This document shows, piece after piece, positions 1 to 8,905 of a DNA stretch of 64,000 bases (positions are counted from its first letter, which is position 1; every line of letters begins with the position of its first letter). The notes below the pieces were generated by a model. The model searched no databases and was not told the origin of the DNA. It saw nothing but the letters and a program-made list of their open reading frames with translations. Both the position numbers and the translations under genes were made by a program. The stretch lies in assembly GCA_963844255.1 (NCBI GenBank), contig CAWJNP010000033.1, positions 1-64,000 on the forward strand, in the 5' to 3' direction. This DNA comes from SZAS-79 sp963844255 (GTDB lineage Bacteria > Pseudomonadota > Gammaproteobacteria > Burkholderiales > SG8-39).

Positions 1-153
1 CAGCGCCGCCGGCGCGAGAAGCCGGAAGTTCAGCATCGGCACGAGGCTCTGACCGCCTGCCAGAGGGCGCGCGTCGCCACCATAGCGATCGAGCAGCGCG
101 ACGGCCGCATCGAGGCTGTCCGGTGCATGGTATGCAAACCTGGGGGGCTTCAG
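1..153 (-). CDS. Partial FAD-binding subunit of a molybdenum hydroxylase (CoxM/CutM-like), N-terminal 51 codons
   Basis: The complement of the left edge encodes KPPRFAYHAPDSLDAAVALL followed by GGDARPLAGGQSLVPMLNFR. This is the characteristic N-terminus of the FAD-binding medium subunit of the xanthine dehydrogenase/CO dehydrogenase family, including the AGGQSL FAD-binding loop. There is no ATG, GTG or TTG in front of the conserved start. The best start is a CTG at 153-151, preceded by an AGGAG Shine-Dalgarno 6 nt upstream, so it would be a rare CTG start. An in-frame ATT four residues further upstream of AGT-TTT-CTG is a weaker alternative. The gene continues off the window. It is divergent from the large-subunit gene at 334 and probably supplies the FAD subunit of the same complex. 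Family assignment is confident; the start is inferred. Confidence 0.85.
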   Translation of the reverse strand, partial: MKPPRFAYHAPDSLDAAVALLDRYGGDARPLAGGQSLVPMLNFRLLAPAAL

Positions 154-333
154 AAAACTCTCCTGCGGAATTTGATTCGACTGACTGGTATCGCCGACCC
201 GACGCGTTGCGATTTCGCAGGCAAAGCGTCGAGGTCAAAGTACTATAATTGAACCAATCAGTCTAGTAGCCGGGGTCGCGGAAAAATGCCGCGATCGGCG
301 ATTTTTCAAACGTCCGGGCACAAAGGAGGACTT
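154..333. promoter_or_regulatory. Divergent promoter region of the coxM-like and coxL-like genes
   Basis: This 180-bp gap separates the two divergent molybdenum-hydroxylase genes. A perfect TATAAT -10 hexamer lies at 244-249 on the plus strand, with no convincing -35 box. A candidate operator begins immediately after it: TGAACCA at 250-256, with a degenerate right half ending at 265. The same TGAACCA half-site forms a perfect inverted repeat upstream of hyuA at 6683-6698. An AAAGGAGG ribosome binding site precedes the ATG at 334. Regulation by a shared DNA-binding protein is inferred. Confidence 0.5.
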
Positions 334-2733
334 ATGTCGCAGGCAGCAGCGCAGGGATTTGTCGGACGCGCAATTTTGCGACGCGAAGACACTCGGCTGC
401 TATGCGGGCAGGGCGAATATATCGCCGACATGGTGCTCCCCGGGATGGGGCATGCGGTGTTCGTGCGCAGCTCGCATGCGCATGGGCGGATCCGTGCCGT
501 TGATCTGACGCGCGCTGCAGCGCTGCCGGGCGTATGGCTGGTACTCAGCGGCGCGGATCTGTTGCGCGACCTGCCGCCGGTCCAGGATCAGCAGTTGCCG
601 TTGCCTGGAAAGTGGAAAACCAGCGTGCCACACAAGATTTTCGATCCGCGACAGCCACTGCTCGCGCACGACAAGGTGCGCCATGTGGGCGAGGCCGTCG
701 CGGTCATTGTGGCGGAGAACCGTTACATCGCCGAGGACGCGGCGGAACTGGTGGAGATCGACCTCGAGCCGCTTCCTGCCGTCGTCGATCCGATGGCGGC
801 AATCGAGCAGCCGGCAGCCCTCATTCACGAGAAAAACGGCACCAATCTGCTCGCCGAATTTTCGATTGCCAAGGGCGACGTGGCCTCGGCGCTTTCCGGC
901 GCACCGCACCGGCTGAAACGGCGCTTCTCACACCATCGCTATGCCGCCATGCCGATGGAATGCCGCGGTGTGCTGGCACAGCATGACCGTCGAACCGACT
1001 CTTTGAGTGTGTGGTCATCCACGCAGGTGGTGCACTGGGTGCGCCGTGAGATTGCAACCACGCTCGGCATGTCGGAGGCGAAAGTGCGCTGCATCGCGCC
1101 CGATGTCGGCGGCGGATTCGGGGGCAAAGGTCACGTCTATCCTGAGGACATTCTGCTGCCGTACCTGGCGCGAAAACTCGGCCGCCCCGTGAAATGGATC
1201 GAGGACCGGCGTGAACACCTGCAAAGTGCGTGTCATTCCCGCGACCAGTTGCACGACATAGAAGTTGGTTTCGATGCCGAAGGTCGTTTGCTCGCCGTGC
1301 GCGACGAGTTCGTCATGGATTGCGGTGCCTGGAACCCGGTCGGCGTCGGCATTCCATTCAATACCGCGAGCCACCTGGTCGGCCCCTACAAGGTCGGGCA
1401 CCTGAGCGTACGCGGAAGGGTGGTCGCAACAAACAAGGTGCCGAACGCCCCCTATCGAGGCGCGGGACGCCCCGAAGCAGCCCAGGCGATGGAACGCATG
1501 ATGGATCTGATAGCCCGCGAACTCGGCTTGGAACCCGCAGAGGTACGCAGGCGCAATCTGGTGCGCGCAGAGGACATGCCCTACTCGACAGGCATTCCCT
1601 ATCGCGACGGTGAGCCCGTGGTGTACGACAGCGGCAATTATCCGCTCGCACTGGAGAAGGCCCTGGAGGCCCTGGGCGGACTGGAAGAGTTTCGCGCGCG
1701 GCAGCGCGAGGCCCGCAAAGCCGGCCGCTATCTGGGTCTGGGCTTGTGTTCGTATACCGAGGGCACCGGCGTGGGGCCTTTTGAAGGCGCGATGGTCCGC
1801 ATCGACCCATCGGGCAGGGTGTACATGGCGGCCGGTGCCTGTCCGCAGGGACAGGGCATGGAGACAATTTATTCCCAGATTGCCGCCGATCTCTGGCAGG
1901 TCAGGCCGGAGGATGTGGTGGTTTCGCTCGCCGACACGGCCTCGATCCCGATGGGCTTCGGTACGATTGCAAGCCGCTCGACAGTCAACGTGTCCGCGGC
2001 CGTGCATTTCGCAAGCCACCGGTTACGTGCAAAGGTGTTCGCAATCGCCGGAAACATGCTCGAGTGCGCGCCGGCTGATCTTGAACTGCGCGAGGGTGGT
2101 GTCGGCATCGTCGGCATACCAGGGGTCAAGCTCACCCTCGGGCAGATTGCGCAGGCCGCGCGGCCCGGCTGGGACAATCAGCGCCCCGCCGAAATCGACG
2201 CGGGACTTGAGGAAACCTATTACTGGGAACCCCCGACCGTCACGTGGTCATATGCGACGCATGCAGCCATCGTGGACGTGGACCTGGCGCTGGGCAAGGT
2301 GAAGGTCGAGCGTTATGCCATCGCGCACGACTGCGGTGTGGTGGTCAACCCGATGCTCGCCGAAGGTCAGATCGTGGGCGGCGCGGTACAAGGCATGGGC
2401 GGCGCGTTGCTTGAAGAAATGCGCTACGACGCCGAAGGGCAGTTGCTCGCGGGCTCGTTGATGGACTACCTGCTTCCCAGCGCAAGCGACGTGCCCGAAA
2501 TCACGGTCGTCCATATGGAAACACCCTCGCCTCTCAATCCACTCGGCGTCAAGGGGCTCGGCGAAGGCGGTGCGATCGGTCCGCCGGTGGCCATCGCCAA
2601 CGCGGTCTGCGACGCCTTGGCTGAATTCGGGATCGAAATCAACGCCACCCCGATCAGACCGGAGCAGCTGGTGTGGGCGATCAAGGCAGCGAAGGCCGCG
2701 CGTGCGGCAACAGCAGACGGAGCCGCTTCCTAG
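334..2733 (+). CDS. Molybdenum-hydroxylase large subunit, CoxL/xanthine-dehydrogenase-like (form II type)
   Basis: The 799-residue product is a typical molybdopterin-binding large subunit. It opens with the a/b hammerhead domain (GRAILRREDTRLLCGQGEYIADM). It then carries the MoCo-binding segments GGGFGGKGHVYPED and PYRGAGRPEA, and the C-terminal GVKGLGEGGAIGPP stretch with the catalytic glutamate. The active-site loop reads PYRGAGR rather than the AYxCSFR of true aerobic CO dehydrogenases. CO oxidation is therefore unlikely, and an aldehyde or N-heterocycle hydroxylase is expected. The start at 334 is chosen over an upstream ATG at 286 because AAAGGAGG lies just before it and the protein then begins where the family does. 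It needs the FAD subunit (divergent, left edge) and a 2Fe-2S subunit not seen here. It converges with hyuB, sharing a CTAG double stop. The substrate is unknown. Confidence 0.88.
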   Translation: MSQAAAQGFVGRAILRREDTRLLCGQGEYIADMVLPGMGHAVFVRSSHAHGRIRAVDLTRAAALPGVWLVLSGADLLRDLPPVQDQQLPLPGKWKTSVPHKIFDPRQPLLAHDKVRHVGEAVAVIVAENRYIAEDAAELVEIDLEPLPAVVDPMAAIEQPAALIHEKNGTNLLAEFSIAKGDVASALSGAPHRLKRRFSHHRYAAMPMECRGVLAQHDRRTDSLSVWSSTQVVHWVRREIATTLGMSEAKVRCIAPDVGGGFGGKGHVYPEDILLPYLARKLGRPVKWIEDRREHLQSACHSRDQLHDIEVGFDAEGRLLAVRDEFVMDCGAWNPVGVGIPFNTASHLVGPYKVGHLSVRGRVVATNKVPNAPYRGAGRPEAAQAMERMMDLIARELGLEPAEVRRRNLVRAEDMPYSTGIPYRDGEPVVYDSGNYPLALEKALEALGGLEEFRARQREARKAGRYLGLGLCSYTEGTGVGPFEGAMVRIDPSGRVYMAAGACPQGQGMETIYSQIAADLWQVRPEDVVVSLADTASIPMGFGTIASRSTVNVSAAVHFASHRLRAKVFAIAGNMLECAPADLELREGGVGIVGIPGVKLTLGQIAQAARPGWDNQRPAEIDAGLEETYYWEPPTVTWSYATHAAIVDVDLALGKVKVERYAIAHDCGVVVNPMLAEGQIVGGAVQGMGGALLEEMRYDAEGQLLAGSLMDYLLPSASDVPEITVVHMETPSPLNPLGVKGLGEGGAIGPPVAIANAVCDALAEFGIEINATPIRPEQLVWAIKAAKAARAATADGAAS

Positions 2734-4481
2734 CCTGGTGCGTCGGCGCGCAATCGTTGCGTCGCCGGCAGGTCGAGCATGCCGCTGGACTGATCTACCT
2801 CGACCCGATGGCGCTCGCGTGCGTAGCCGGCGCTGATCTTGCCGTTCCATACGTCGTCGGCCACACGTTGCGGGTCGCGATCGAAGGGATTGCCAAACCC
2901 GCCACCTCCGGGCTGCTCGTGTATGACCAGGTTCCCCTGCTGCATCGAACTACTTGTTTTCGAGGGCAGCGAGGTGACGAGCCCATCGCGCTCCATCAGG
3001 TTCCGGGCAGGGCCCGCGGATTCGCCACCAGCCAACCCATAGGGGAGGAACTTCATCCGGTCGGCGCGCAACTGCAGGAATGCCTCGTCGGCAAGCACAC
3101 GGTAGCTGCGCCGGATACCGAGCCCGCCGCGCCATTTCCCCGCGCCACACGAATCCTCGACCAGTTCATAGGCTTCGATGCGTACCGGATGATTCGCTTC
3201 CAGCGATTCGACCGGAGTATTGGACAGGTTCTGCGAGGCGTTGGTGATCGCCTCGATTCCATCGGCGCCGGGACGCCCGCCCCAGGCGCCGCAAATCATG
3301 TCTACGATGATGAAGGGGCTGTCATCCGGCCGGCGTCCGGACAGGCACACAACCGTGTTGCCACCTTCTCCGGCTGCCGGTATCCGGGCGGGCACGATCT
3401 TGGCAAGTGCGCCGAGCATGGCGTCAAACACGCGGTACCCGGTAAGCGCACGCGCGGCCACTGCAGCCGGCGGACGTGGATTCAGAACGGTGCCGAGCGG
3501 TGCATTCACCTTGATGCAACGAAATACACCCGCATTGTTAGGAACATCCCCGGTGAGCGCGCAACGTATCGAGAGGTAGGTGCACGAATTCGTGTATGAA
3601 ACGGTGGAGTTGATGGCCGCCCTGACCTGCTGTGCCGAACCGGTAAAGTCCACCGAGACGCTGTCTTCATGCACGGTGATTGCGACCTTGATCGGCACCG
3701 GATCAGACGACAGCCCGTCATCGTCGATGTGATCCACAAAACTGAAGGTTCCTTTCGGCCAGAGTCGGATCTGCTCACGCGTGAGGCGCTCTGCGTAGTC
3801 GAGCAGTTCCTCGAAATACCGGCGCGCCATGTCCCGCCCGTAGCGGTCAAAAAGCTTTCCGAGCTCGCGCATGCCGACCCGGCACGCTGCATACTGCGCG
3901 CGCAAGTCACCGAGAACAAGATCCGGAACCCGGACATTCAGCGCGATCAGGCGCTCGAGCATTTCGTTCACGCGGCCGCTCTCATAGAGCTTCACCAACG
4001 GAATGCGCAAGCCCTCCTGGAAGATTTCGGTCGAATCGCTCGCGTTTGAACCGGGTACCCGGCCACCGACGTCAGTGTGATGGCAGATCACCACGCAGAA
4101 CCCTTCGAGGGAGCCGTCATGAAAGAACGGCGCGAACATGAAGATGTCGGGCAGGTGCATGCCGCCGCCTTCGTACGGATCGTTGACGATCACTGCGTCC
4201 CCCGGATGCAGGTCATCTCCGTAGCGGGCGAGCAGGGCACTCATGGCCTCAGGGATGGCCCCCAGGTGCAACGCGATCGTCTTCGCCTGGGCCACCATCC
4301 GGCCATGCCGGTCGCAGATGGCGGCCGAATAGTCCATGACATCCTTGACGATCTCCGAGCGGGCCGTGCGGATCACCGTATAGGCGACCTCGTCAACAAT
4401 GGCATCCAGCCCGTTCTTGATGACGGAGAAGGTGATCGGATCAATGGCCGGCACTTCCTGCTCAGGGTTGGCTGCGTTCAT
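2730..4481 (-). CDS. hyuB: Hydantoinase B / 5-oxoprolinase-type subunit (HyuB)
   Basis: The 583-residue product belongs to the hydantoinase B/oxoprolinase family. It begins DPITFSVIKNGLDAIVDEV and contains the typical segments DYSAAICDRHGRMVAQ, GDAVIVNDPYEGGGMHLPD and CHHTDVGGRVPGSNA. Histidines and acidic residues in these segments form the metal site. The C-terminal EQPGGGGFGNPFDRDP is also a family signature. The length is normal for the family. The start codon overlaps the hyuA stop by 4 nt (ATGA), so the two subunits are translationally coupled and very likely form an ATP-dependent amide-ring hydrolase. Members open hydantoins, oxoproline or related lactams. The exact substrate cannot be read from the sequence. 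The convergent molybdenum hydroxylase suggests a shared N-heterocycle pathway, but this is inference. Confidence 0.88.
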   Translation of the reverse strand: MNAANPEQEVPAIDPITFSVIKNGLDAIVDEVAYTVIRTARSEIVKDVMDYSAAICDRHGRMVAQAKTIALHLGAIPEAMSALLARYGDDLHPGDAVIVNDPYEGGGMHLPDIFMFAPFFHDGSLEGFCVVICHHTDVGGRVPGSNASDSTEIFQEGLRIPLVKLYESGRVNEMLERLIALNVRVPDLVLGDLRAQYAACRVGMRELGKLFDRYGRDMARRYFEELLDYAERLTREQIRLWPKGTFSFVDHIDDDGLSSDPVPIKVAITVHEDSVSVDFTGSAQQVRAAINSTVSYTNSCTYLSIRCALTGDVPNNAGVFRCIKVNAPLGTVLNPRPPAAVAARALTGYRVFDAMLGALAKIVPARIPAAGEGGNTVVCLSGRRPDDSPFIIVDMICGAWGGRPGADGIEAITNASQNLSNTPVESLEANHPVRIEAYELVEDSCGAGKWRGGLGIRRSYRVLADEAFLQLRADRMKFLPYGLAGGESAGPARNLMERDGLVTSLPSKTSSSMQQGNLVIHEQPGGGGFGNPFDRDPQRVADDVWNGKISAGYARERHRVEVDQSSGMLDLPATQRLRADAPG

Positions 4482-6613
4482 GGGTCGATCTCCACGATCA
4501 GGTTGCCGATTTCATCCGCCCTCGCACGCGCGCCCGGCGGCACGACCGCAGTGGTGTCGTAGGACTCTACGATCAAGGGGCCATCACGAAATCGCTGGCC
4601 GACTTCACCGCGCGCGACGACGGGCGTCTCGACGAGCGGCGCATCCCGCTCGAAACTTATCCGGCGCATGCCGTGCAGACCCGCGACGGCGGACTCTTCC
4701 AGCCGGACGTTGCCGAACGCCAGCCGATTCGGACGATGACCTCGCGCTGTCAGGCGAAGATTGACGAGTTCCAGGGGCTCTTCGCTTGAATATCCGAACG
4801 TATTCGCATAGACGCTCTGGAAATCCGCGCGCAATGCGTCCAGCACTTCCGCATCCAGCGAGTCGCCACGCAACCGAATTGAAAGTTCCGAGGACTGGCC
4901 GACATACCGCAGATCCGCTTTGAGCTCGAAGCTCACGGCTTCTTGCGAGTACCCCTCGGCGGCGAGCGTCACCAGCCCGTTCGAGCGCAGTTCATCGGCA
5001 ATGCGTTGCAGTGCCTGCGGCGGAACCCGGTCCAACCGCTTCAACACGGCACGCAGCAAATCATGCTCCACGTCTGCAGTCAGCATCCCCGCCGCGCAGA
5101 AAACGCCCGCCATCACGGGCGCCACGACCCGCCGGATTCCCAGAATGCGTGCCACGTCCACAGCGTGTACGGGACCACCGCCGCCGAAAGCAACCAACGT
5201 GAGGTCCCGCGGGTCGCGACCGCGCTCCACCGTGACGGCGCGAATCGCGCGGGCCATGCTGATATTGGCGATCTGGCGCACACCGTGCGCAGCCGCATAG
5301 GGATCAAGGCCGAGCGGCTCGCCTACGTGCTTCGCGATGGCCTGGCGCGCAAGTTCCAGGTCAACTGCGAGACTGCCCCCCGCAAGGGCGACTGGATTCA
5401 GAAATCCGAGCACCATGTTGGCATCCGTCACCGTGGGTCGCTCGTTGCCAAGCCGATAGCAGGCAGGGCCGGGGCTGGCTCCCATGGAATCGGGACCTAC
5501 GTGCAGCAGTCCGCCGGAATCCACCCTTGCGACCGACCCCCCGCCCGCACCGACTTCGGCAATGTCGATCGATGGCACCTTGAGCATGTATCCGCCGCCC
5601 TTGACGAAACGGCTGGGCGAGGAAATCCCATCGCGGAATTCGTACTCGTTGGTGATCGCGGGCATGCCGCCATCGATGATCGCTGCCTTGGCCGTGGTAC
5701 CGCCCATGTCGAAAACAATCGCATCCCGGTCGCCGGTCACTTCGCCCAGGCACGCCGATCCGGTCACCCCACCCGCCGGGCCTGAGGCAACCGCAAATAC
5801 CGGTTTCTCGCTTGCGGTCGTGACACCCATCATCCCGCCGTTGGATGCCATCACCTGGATGGGCGCAGAGATACCTATTGCCGCCAGGTCACGGCGCAGC
5901 CTGGAAAGATAGCCGCGCATGGCCGGGAGTATGTAAGCATTGACCACGGTAGTGCTGCAACGCTCGTATTCACGCATTTCCGGCAGCACTTCGCACGACG
6001 CAGTAACGACTAGTCCCGGAAATTCTGCTTCCAGAATGCGTTTTGCGGCCAGTTCGTGGACCGGGTTTGCATAGCTGTTGATGAAGCAAAGCGCTACCGT
6101 TTGCACGCCTTCCCGGACGAAAAATTCCCCGGCATTGCGAACCTCGGATGGGTCAAGCGGGCGCACCACACTTCCGTCGGCCGCCAGGCGCTCGCTGACC
6201 TCCAAACGGTAGCGCCGTAGCGCAAGCGGCTCGGGCTTGTTCCATGCGAGGTCGAACATGGTCGGCGTCCGGATTCGTCCGATCTCCACCACATCCCGAA
6301 ATCCCTTGGTGGTAAGGACACCCGTGCGGGCACCGGATTTCTGCAGAATCGTATTGGAGGCAACCGTCGTGCCGTGTACGACCTCGATTACTGAACCGGG
6401 ATCCACACTCAACTCTTCAAGCAGACCTCCAATGCCCTGAACGACGGCGCGTCCCGGATCATCGGGCGTGGTTGACGCCTTGCGTATGTACAAACGGCCG
6501 TCGGCGCGCTGCAGAACGATATCGGTGAATGTTCCGCCGATATCGCACCCGACCCGGACGGTTTCGCCGGAATCCGGCACGGGAACGGCCGAGGCAGTGC
6601 CTGAAGTACTCAA
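4478..6613 (-). CDS. hyuA: Hydantoinase A / ATP-binding oxoprolinase-type subunit (HyuA)
   Basis: The 711-residue product is a HyuA-type ATPase subunit. VGCDIGGTFTDIVL near residue 22 is the N-terminal phosphate-binding loop of the actin-like fold. VVHGTTVASNTILQKSGARTGVLTTKGFRD and the ASNGGMMG and FDMGGTTAKAAI segments follow in family order. The start is a TTG at 6613, with a GGAG ribosome binding site about 8 nt upstream. The gene is first of a two-gene operon whose second member overlaps by 4 nt. A 16-bp inverted repeat at 6683-6698, between possible promoter hexamers, sits about 70 nt upstream and is the likely control site. The family call is strong. Whether the substrate is a hydantoin, oxoproline or another cyclic amide is open. 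Confidence 0.88.
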   Translation of the reverse strand: MSTSGTASAVPVPDSGETVRVGCDIGGTFTDIVLQRADGRLYIRKASTTPDDPGRAVVQGIGGLLEELSVDPGSVIEVVHGTTVASNTILQKSGARTGVLTTKGFRDVVEIGRIRTPTMFDLAWNKPEPLALRRYRLEVSERLAADGSVVRPLDPSEVRNAGEFFVREGVQTVALCFINSYANPVHELAAKRILEAEFPGLVVTASCEVLPEMREYERCSTTVVNAYILPAMRGYLSRLRRDLAAIGISAPIQVMASNGGMMGVTTASEKPVFAVASGPAGGVTGSACLGEVTGDRDAIVFDMGGTTAKAAIIDGGMPAITNEYEFRDGISSPSRFVKGGGYMLKVPSIDIAEVGAGGGSVARVDSGGLLHVGPDSMGASPGPACYRLGNERPTVTDANMVLGFLNPVALAGGSLAVDLELARQAIAKHVGEPLGLDPYAAAHGVRQIANISMARAIRAVTVERGRDPRDLTLVAFGGGGPVHAVDVARILGIRRVVAPVMAGVFCAAGMLTADVEHDLLRAVLKRLDRVPPQALQRIADELRSNGLVTLAAEGYSQEAVSFELKADLRYVGQSSELSIRLRGDSLDAEVLDALRADFQSVYANTFGYSSEEPLELVNLRLTARGHRPNRLAFGNVRLEESAVAGLHGMRRISFERDAPLVETPVVARGEVGQRFRDGPLIVESYDTTAVVPPGARARADEIGNLIVEIDP

Positions 6614-6682
6614 CTTGCGCTCTCCACTGACGGGTCCGGCGCGAGGAGTGCTTCCACCGAACGCAATTGCATGAACCCTTAT

Positions 6683-6698
6683 TGAACCAGATGGTTCA
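6683..6698. promoter_or_regulatory. 16-bp inverted repeat upstream of hyuA, candidate operator
   Basis: TGAACCA at 6683-6689 and TGGTTCA at 6692-6698 are exact complements separated by GA. On the hyuA strand the repeat falls just downstream of a TTGCAC hexamer (6707-6702) that could act as a -35 box, so bound protein would block transcription. The left arm recurs at 250-256 next to the coxL-like promoter. The rest of the 6614-6798 gap shows nothing else recognisable. The regulator is unknown. Confidence 0.55.
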
Positions 6699-6798
6699 CC
6701 AGTGCAATGCTTGTCGGATTGCCCGCGCTTGTCAAGCGTGGGGCCGGGCGCGGAGAACCTCGAGGAAGAACCGGCTAGCGCAGCGCGCCAGGCGCGGA

Positions 6799-7389
6799 CT
6801 ACCGTCCGGTCTCTGCCAGCAGTTCAACAATGCGCTGGCTGTTGCGCCGTCGAGCGAGCTCGAGCGCAGTGAGGCCGTCTGCGTCCCGTGCACCCACGTC
6901 GAGGCCGCGCGCAGCGACAAACAGTTCGACTGCAAGCGCGTCGTCGCGCTTGACTGCGTCGAGAAACTGCTCGCGATCGTAGTAGCGCAAACCCATGGAA
7001 GTAAGATCCTTTCGCGCGCGGAGGGCAGCATCAGGACCCGGGAGGTTTCCGCCTCCATTGCGTGCACGTTCCTTGCGCGCGATGGTCGCAAAGTCGTTCG
7101 CCAGCGCGCGCGCCGTGCCACGGTATTGTGGCGGCATGTCCTCAAACGCGTTGCTCATCAGGTCGCTCGCGAGCCGATTCGCTTCGGTGTTCCCGCCCGA
7201 GAGCAATCCGTCGATCTGCCTCTCGACTGCGCGCGGGTCGTCCGATTGCGCGGCGACGTGCACGACGGACTGCACCAGAGAAAGCACACGACCCATCAAC
7301 ACCCAGTCCTCGTCAAAGCCGTCCGCAGCCAGCGCCTGCCCGGACGCAAGAAACATTGTCCCGATCAGGATCGTCCTCACTGCGCGCAT
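6799..7389 (-). CDS. Secreted ankyrin-repeat protein
   Basis: The 196-residue product starts with a signal peptide (MRAVRTILIGTMFLASGQALA, with likely cleavage after ALA). It then has an alpha-helical middle part of about 100 residues with no recognised domain. It ends in one to two ankyrin-type repeats: FLDAVKRDDALAVELFVAAR followed by ARDADGLTALELARRRNSQ. A GAGGAG ribosome binding site precedes the ATG. The protein is therefore probably periplasmic and a protein-interaction module. It is divergent from argA and follows no obvious operon. The specific role is unknown. Confidence 0.7.
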   Translation of the reverse strand: MRAVRTILIGTMFLASGQALAADGFDEDWVLMGRVLSLVQSVVHVAAQSDDPRAVERQIDGLLSGGNTEANRLASDLMSNAFEDMPPQYRGTARALANDFATIARKERARNGGGNLPGPDAALRARKDLTSMGLRYYDREQFLDAVKRDDALAVELFVAARGLDVGARDADGLTALELARRRNSQRIVELLAETGR

Positions 7390-7550
7390 GGCCTACTCCT
7401 CGTCCTAAAGGATCCACCACAACTAACGCCGTAACGTGGAACAGGTTGACCAGACGACGAGCACGCAATCGTAACGTCATGAAATGGCATAATATTCGGA
7501 CACGCCGATTCCCGTTTCAGTAATTTGCCGCTGCACCGATACCGCCCCTT

Positions 7551-8873
7551 ATGAGCACGATCCCACAGCCTGAAGCATTTGTTCGCTGGTTCCGGCAGAC
7601 GGCGCCCTATCTGCACGCGTTTGGCGGCCGCACGTTTGTCATCGCGTTCGGCGGAGAACTGGTTACGGACCGTGCACGCTTCACCCATTTCGTCCAGGAC
7701 ATCAATCTGCTCGCCGCTCTGGGCATACGCCTGGTTTTGGTGCATGGGGCCCGGCCGCAGATCGACGCAGAGTTGAAGGCGAATGGCGTGCGCTCCCGCT
7801 ATTCGAAAGGATTGCGGGTCACGGACGAGGCCGCGCTGCTTGCGGTAAAGCATGCGGCTGGCGCGTTGCGGGTAGAGATCGAGGCTCTGCTGTCCCAGGG
7901 ACTGCCAAACTCGCCAATGGCAGGTGCCGACATTCGTGTGGCATCAGGCAACTTCATCACTGCGAAGCCGATCGGCGTTATCGCCGGCGTGGATCTGCAA
8001 TTTACAGGGGCAGTACGCAAGGTGGATACGGTCGCAATCCGGCGGCGCCTGGAGGCCGAGGAAATCGTGCTTGTGCCGCACATCGGCTATTCGACGACCG
8101 GAGAGGTGTTCAATCTCGGCTGGGAGGATGTCGCCGAAAGCGTTGCCATTGCGCTGAAGGCCGACAAACTGCTGCTCTTTTCCGACTGGCTGCCAACAGA
8201 CAAGAAGGGCGTGGTGCTTGCGGAACTTACCGCCAAGCAGGCAGAAACCATGGCCGGGAAAAGCGGGCTGGCGCCGGCCAGTGCGCGAACCCTGCGCTGC
8301 GCGTTGCGCGCCCTGGCCGCGGGCGTGGAACGTGCGCATCTCCTTTCGCGCCGGGTACTGGGCGCCATGCTGCTCGAACTCTTCACACATTCCGGCGTGG
8401 GCACGATGATCACCGCCGATCCGGTGGAAAAAATGCGGACGGCACGGATCGATGACGTGCGCGGTATCATTGCCTTGATCGAGCCACTTGAGGCAGAGGG
8501 CACGCTGGTAAAACGGAATCGCGAGCTGCTTGAGCGCGAAATAGAGAACTTCATCGTGATCGAACACGATGGTGTAATTGTCGGCTGCGCCGCGCTGTAC
8601 GCGTTCCCAAAGGCGAAGAGCGCCGAGTTCGCCTGTTTTGCTGTCGCTCCCGAGTACCGTGACGCCGGCTACGGCGAGCAACTGCTCCTCGCCTGCGAGC
8701 AACGCGCCAAGGGTTCGAAAGTACGCAATTTGTTTGCCCTGACGACAGGGGCGGCGCACTGGTTCCTTGAACAAGGATTCAAGCCCGCCAGCGTGAGCAC
8801 GCTCCCGGAGGAAAAGCAGGCGCTGTACAACTGGAAGCGCAATTCGAAGGTCTTTCGCAAGCGCTTGCGCTAG
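7551..8873 (+). CDS. argA: Amino-acid N-acetyltransferase (N-acetylglutamate synthase, ArgA)
   Basis: The 440-residue product has the classic two-domain ArgA layout. An N-terminal amino-acid-kinase-like domain (FVIAFGGELV and LVLVHGARPQID) is the arginine feedback site. A C-terminal GNAT acetyltransferase domain from about residue 290 includes CFAVAPEYRDAGYGEQLLLACEQ, the acetyl-CoA loop. It transfers acetyl from acetyl-CoA to glutamate, the first step of arginine synthesis. The length matches E. coli ArgA. There is no strong Shine-Dalgarno before the ATG. A CATAAT -10-like hexamer occurs at 7488-7493. The gene is followed after 32 nt by yggX in the same direction. Confidence 0.93.
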   Translation: MSTIPQPEAFVRWFRQTAPYLHAFGGRTFVIAFGGELVTDRARFTHFVQDINLLAALGIRLVLVHGARPQIDAELKANGVRSRYSKGLRVTDEAALLAVKHAAGALRVEIEALLSQGLPNSPMAGADIRVASGNFITAKPIGVIAGVDLQFTGAVRKVDTVAIRRRLEAEEIVLVPHIGYSTTGEVFNLGWEDVAESVAIALKADKLLLFSDWLPTDKKGVVLAELTAKQAETMAGKSGLAPASARTLRCALRALAAGVERAHLLSRRVLGAMLLELFTHSGVGTMITADPVEKMRTARIDDVRGIIALIEPLEAEGTLVKRNRELLEREIENFIVIEHDGVIVGCAALYAFPKAKSAEFACFAVAPEYRDAGYGEQLLLACEQRAKGSKVRNLFALTTGAAHWFLEQGFKPASVSTLPEEKQALYNWKRNSKVFRKRLR

Positions 8874-8905
8874 AATCGCGCCCTTCCGTACAGGAGGAAA
8901 TCACC

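Noticed and set aside
1015..2019. 334-codon minus-strand frame inside the coxL-like gene
   Set aside because: It is antisense to well conserved coding sequence, has no recognisable domain and reflects high-GC codon shadowing.
334..2733. Aerobic CO dehydrogenase large subunit
   Set aside because: The active-site loop is PYRGAGR and lacks the AYxCSFR motif with the catalytic cysteine of form I enzymes, so only the broad molybdenum-hydroxylase family is supported.
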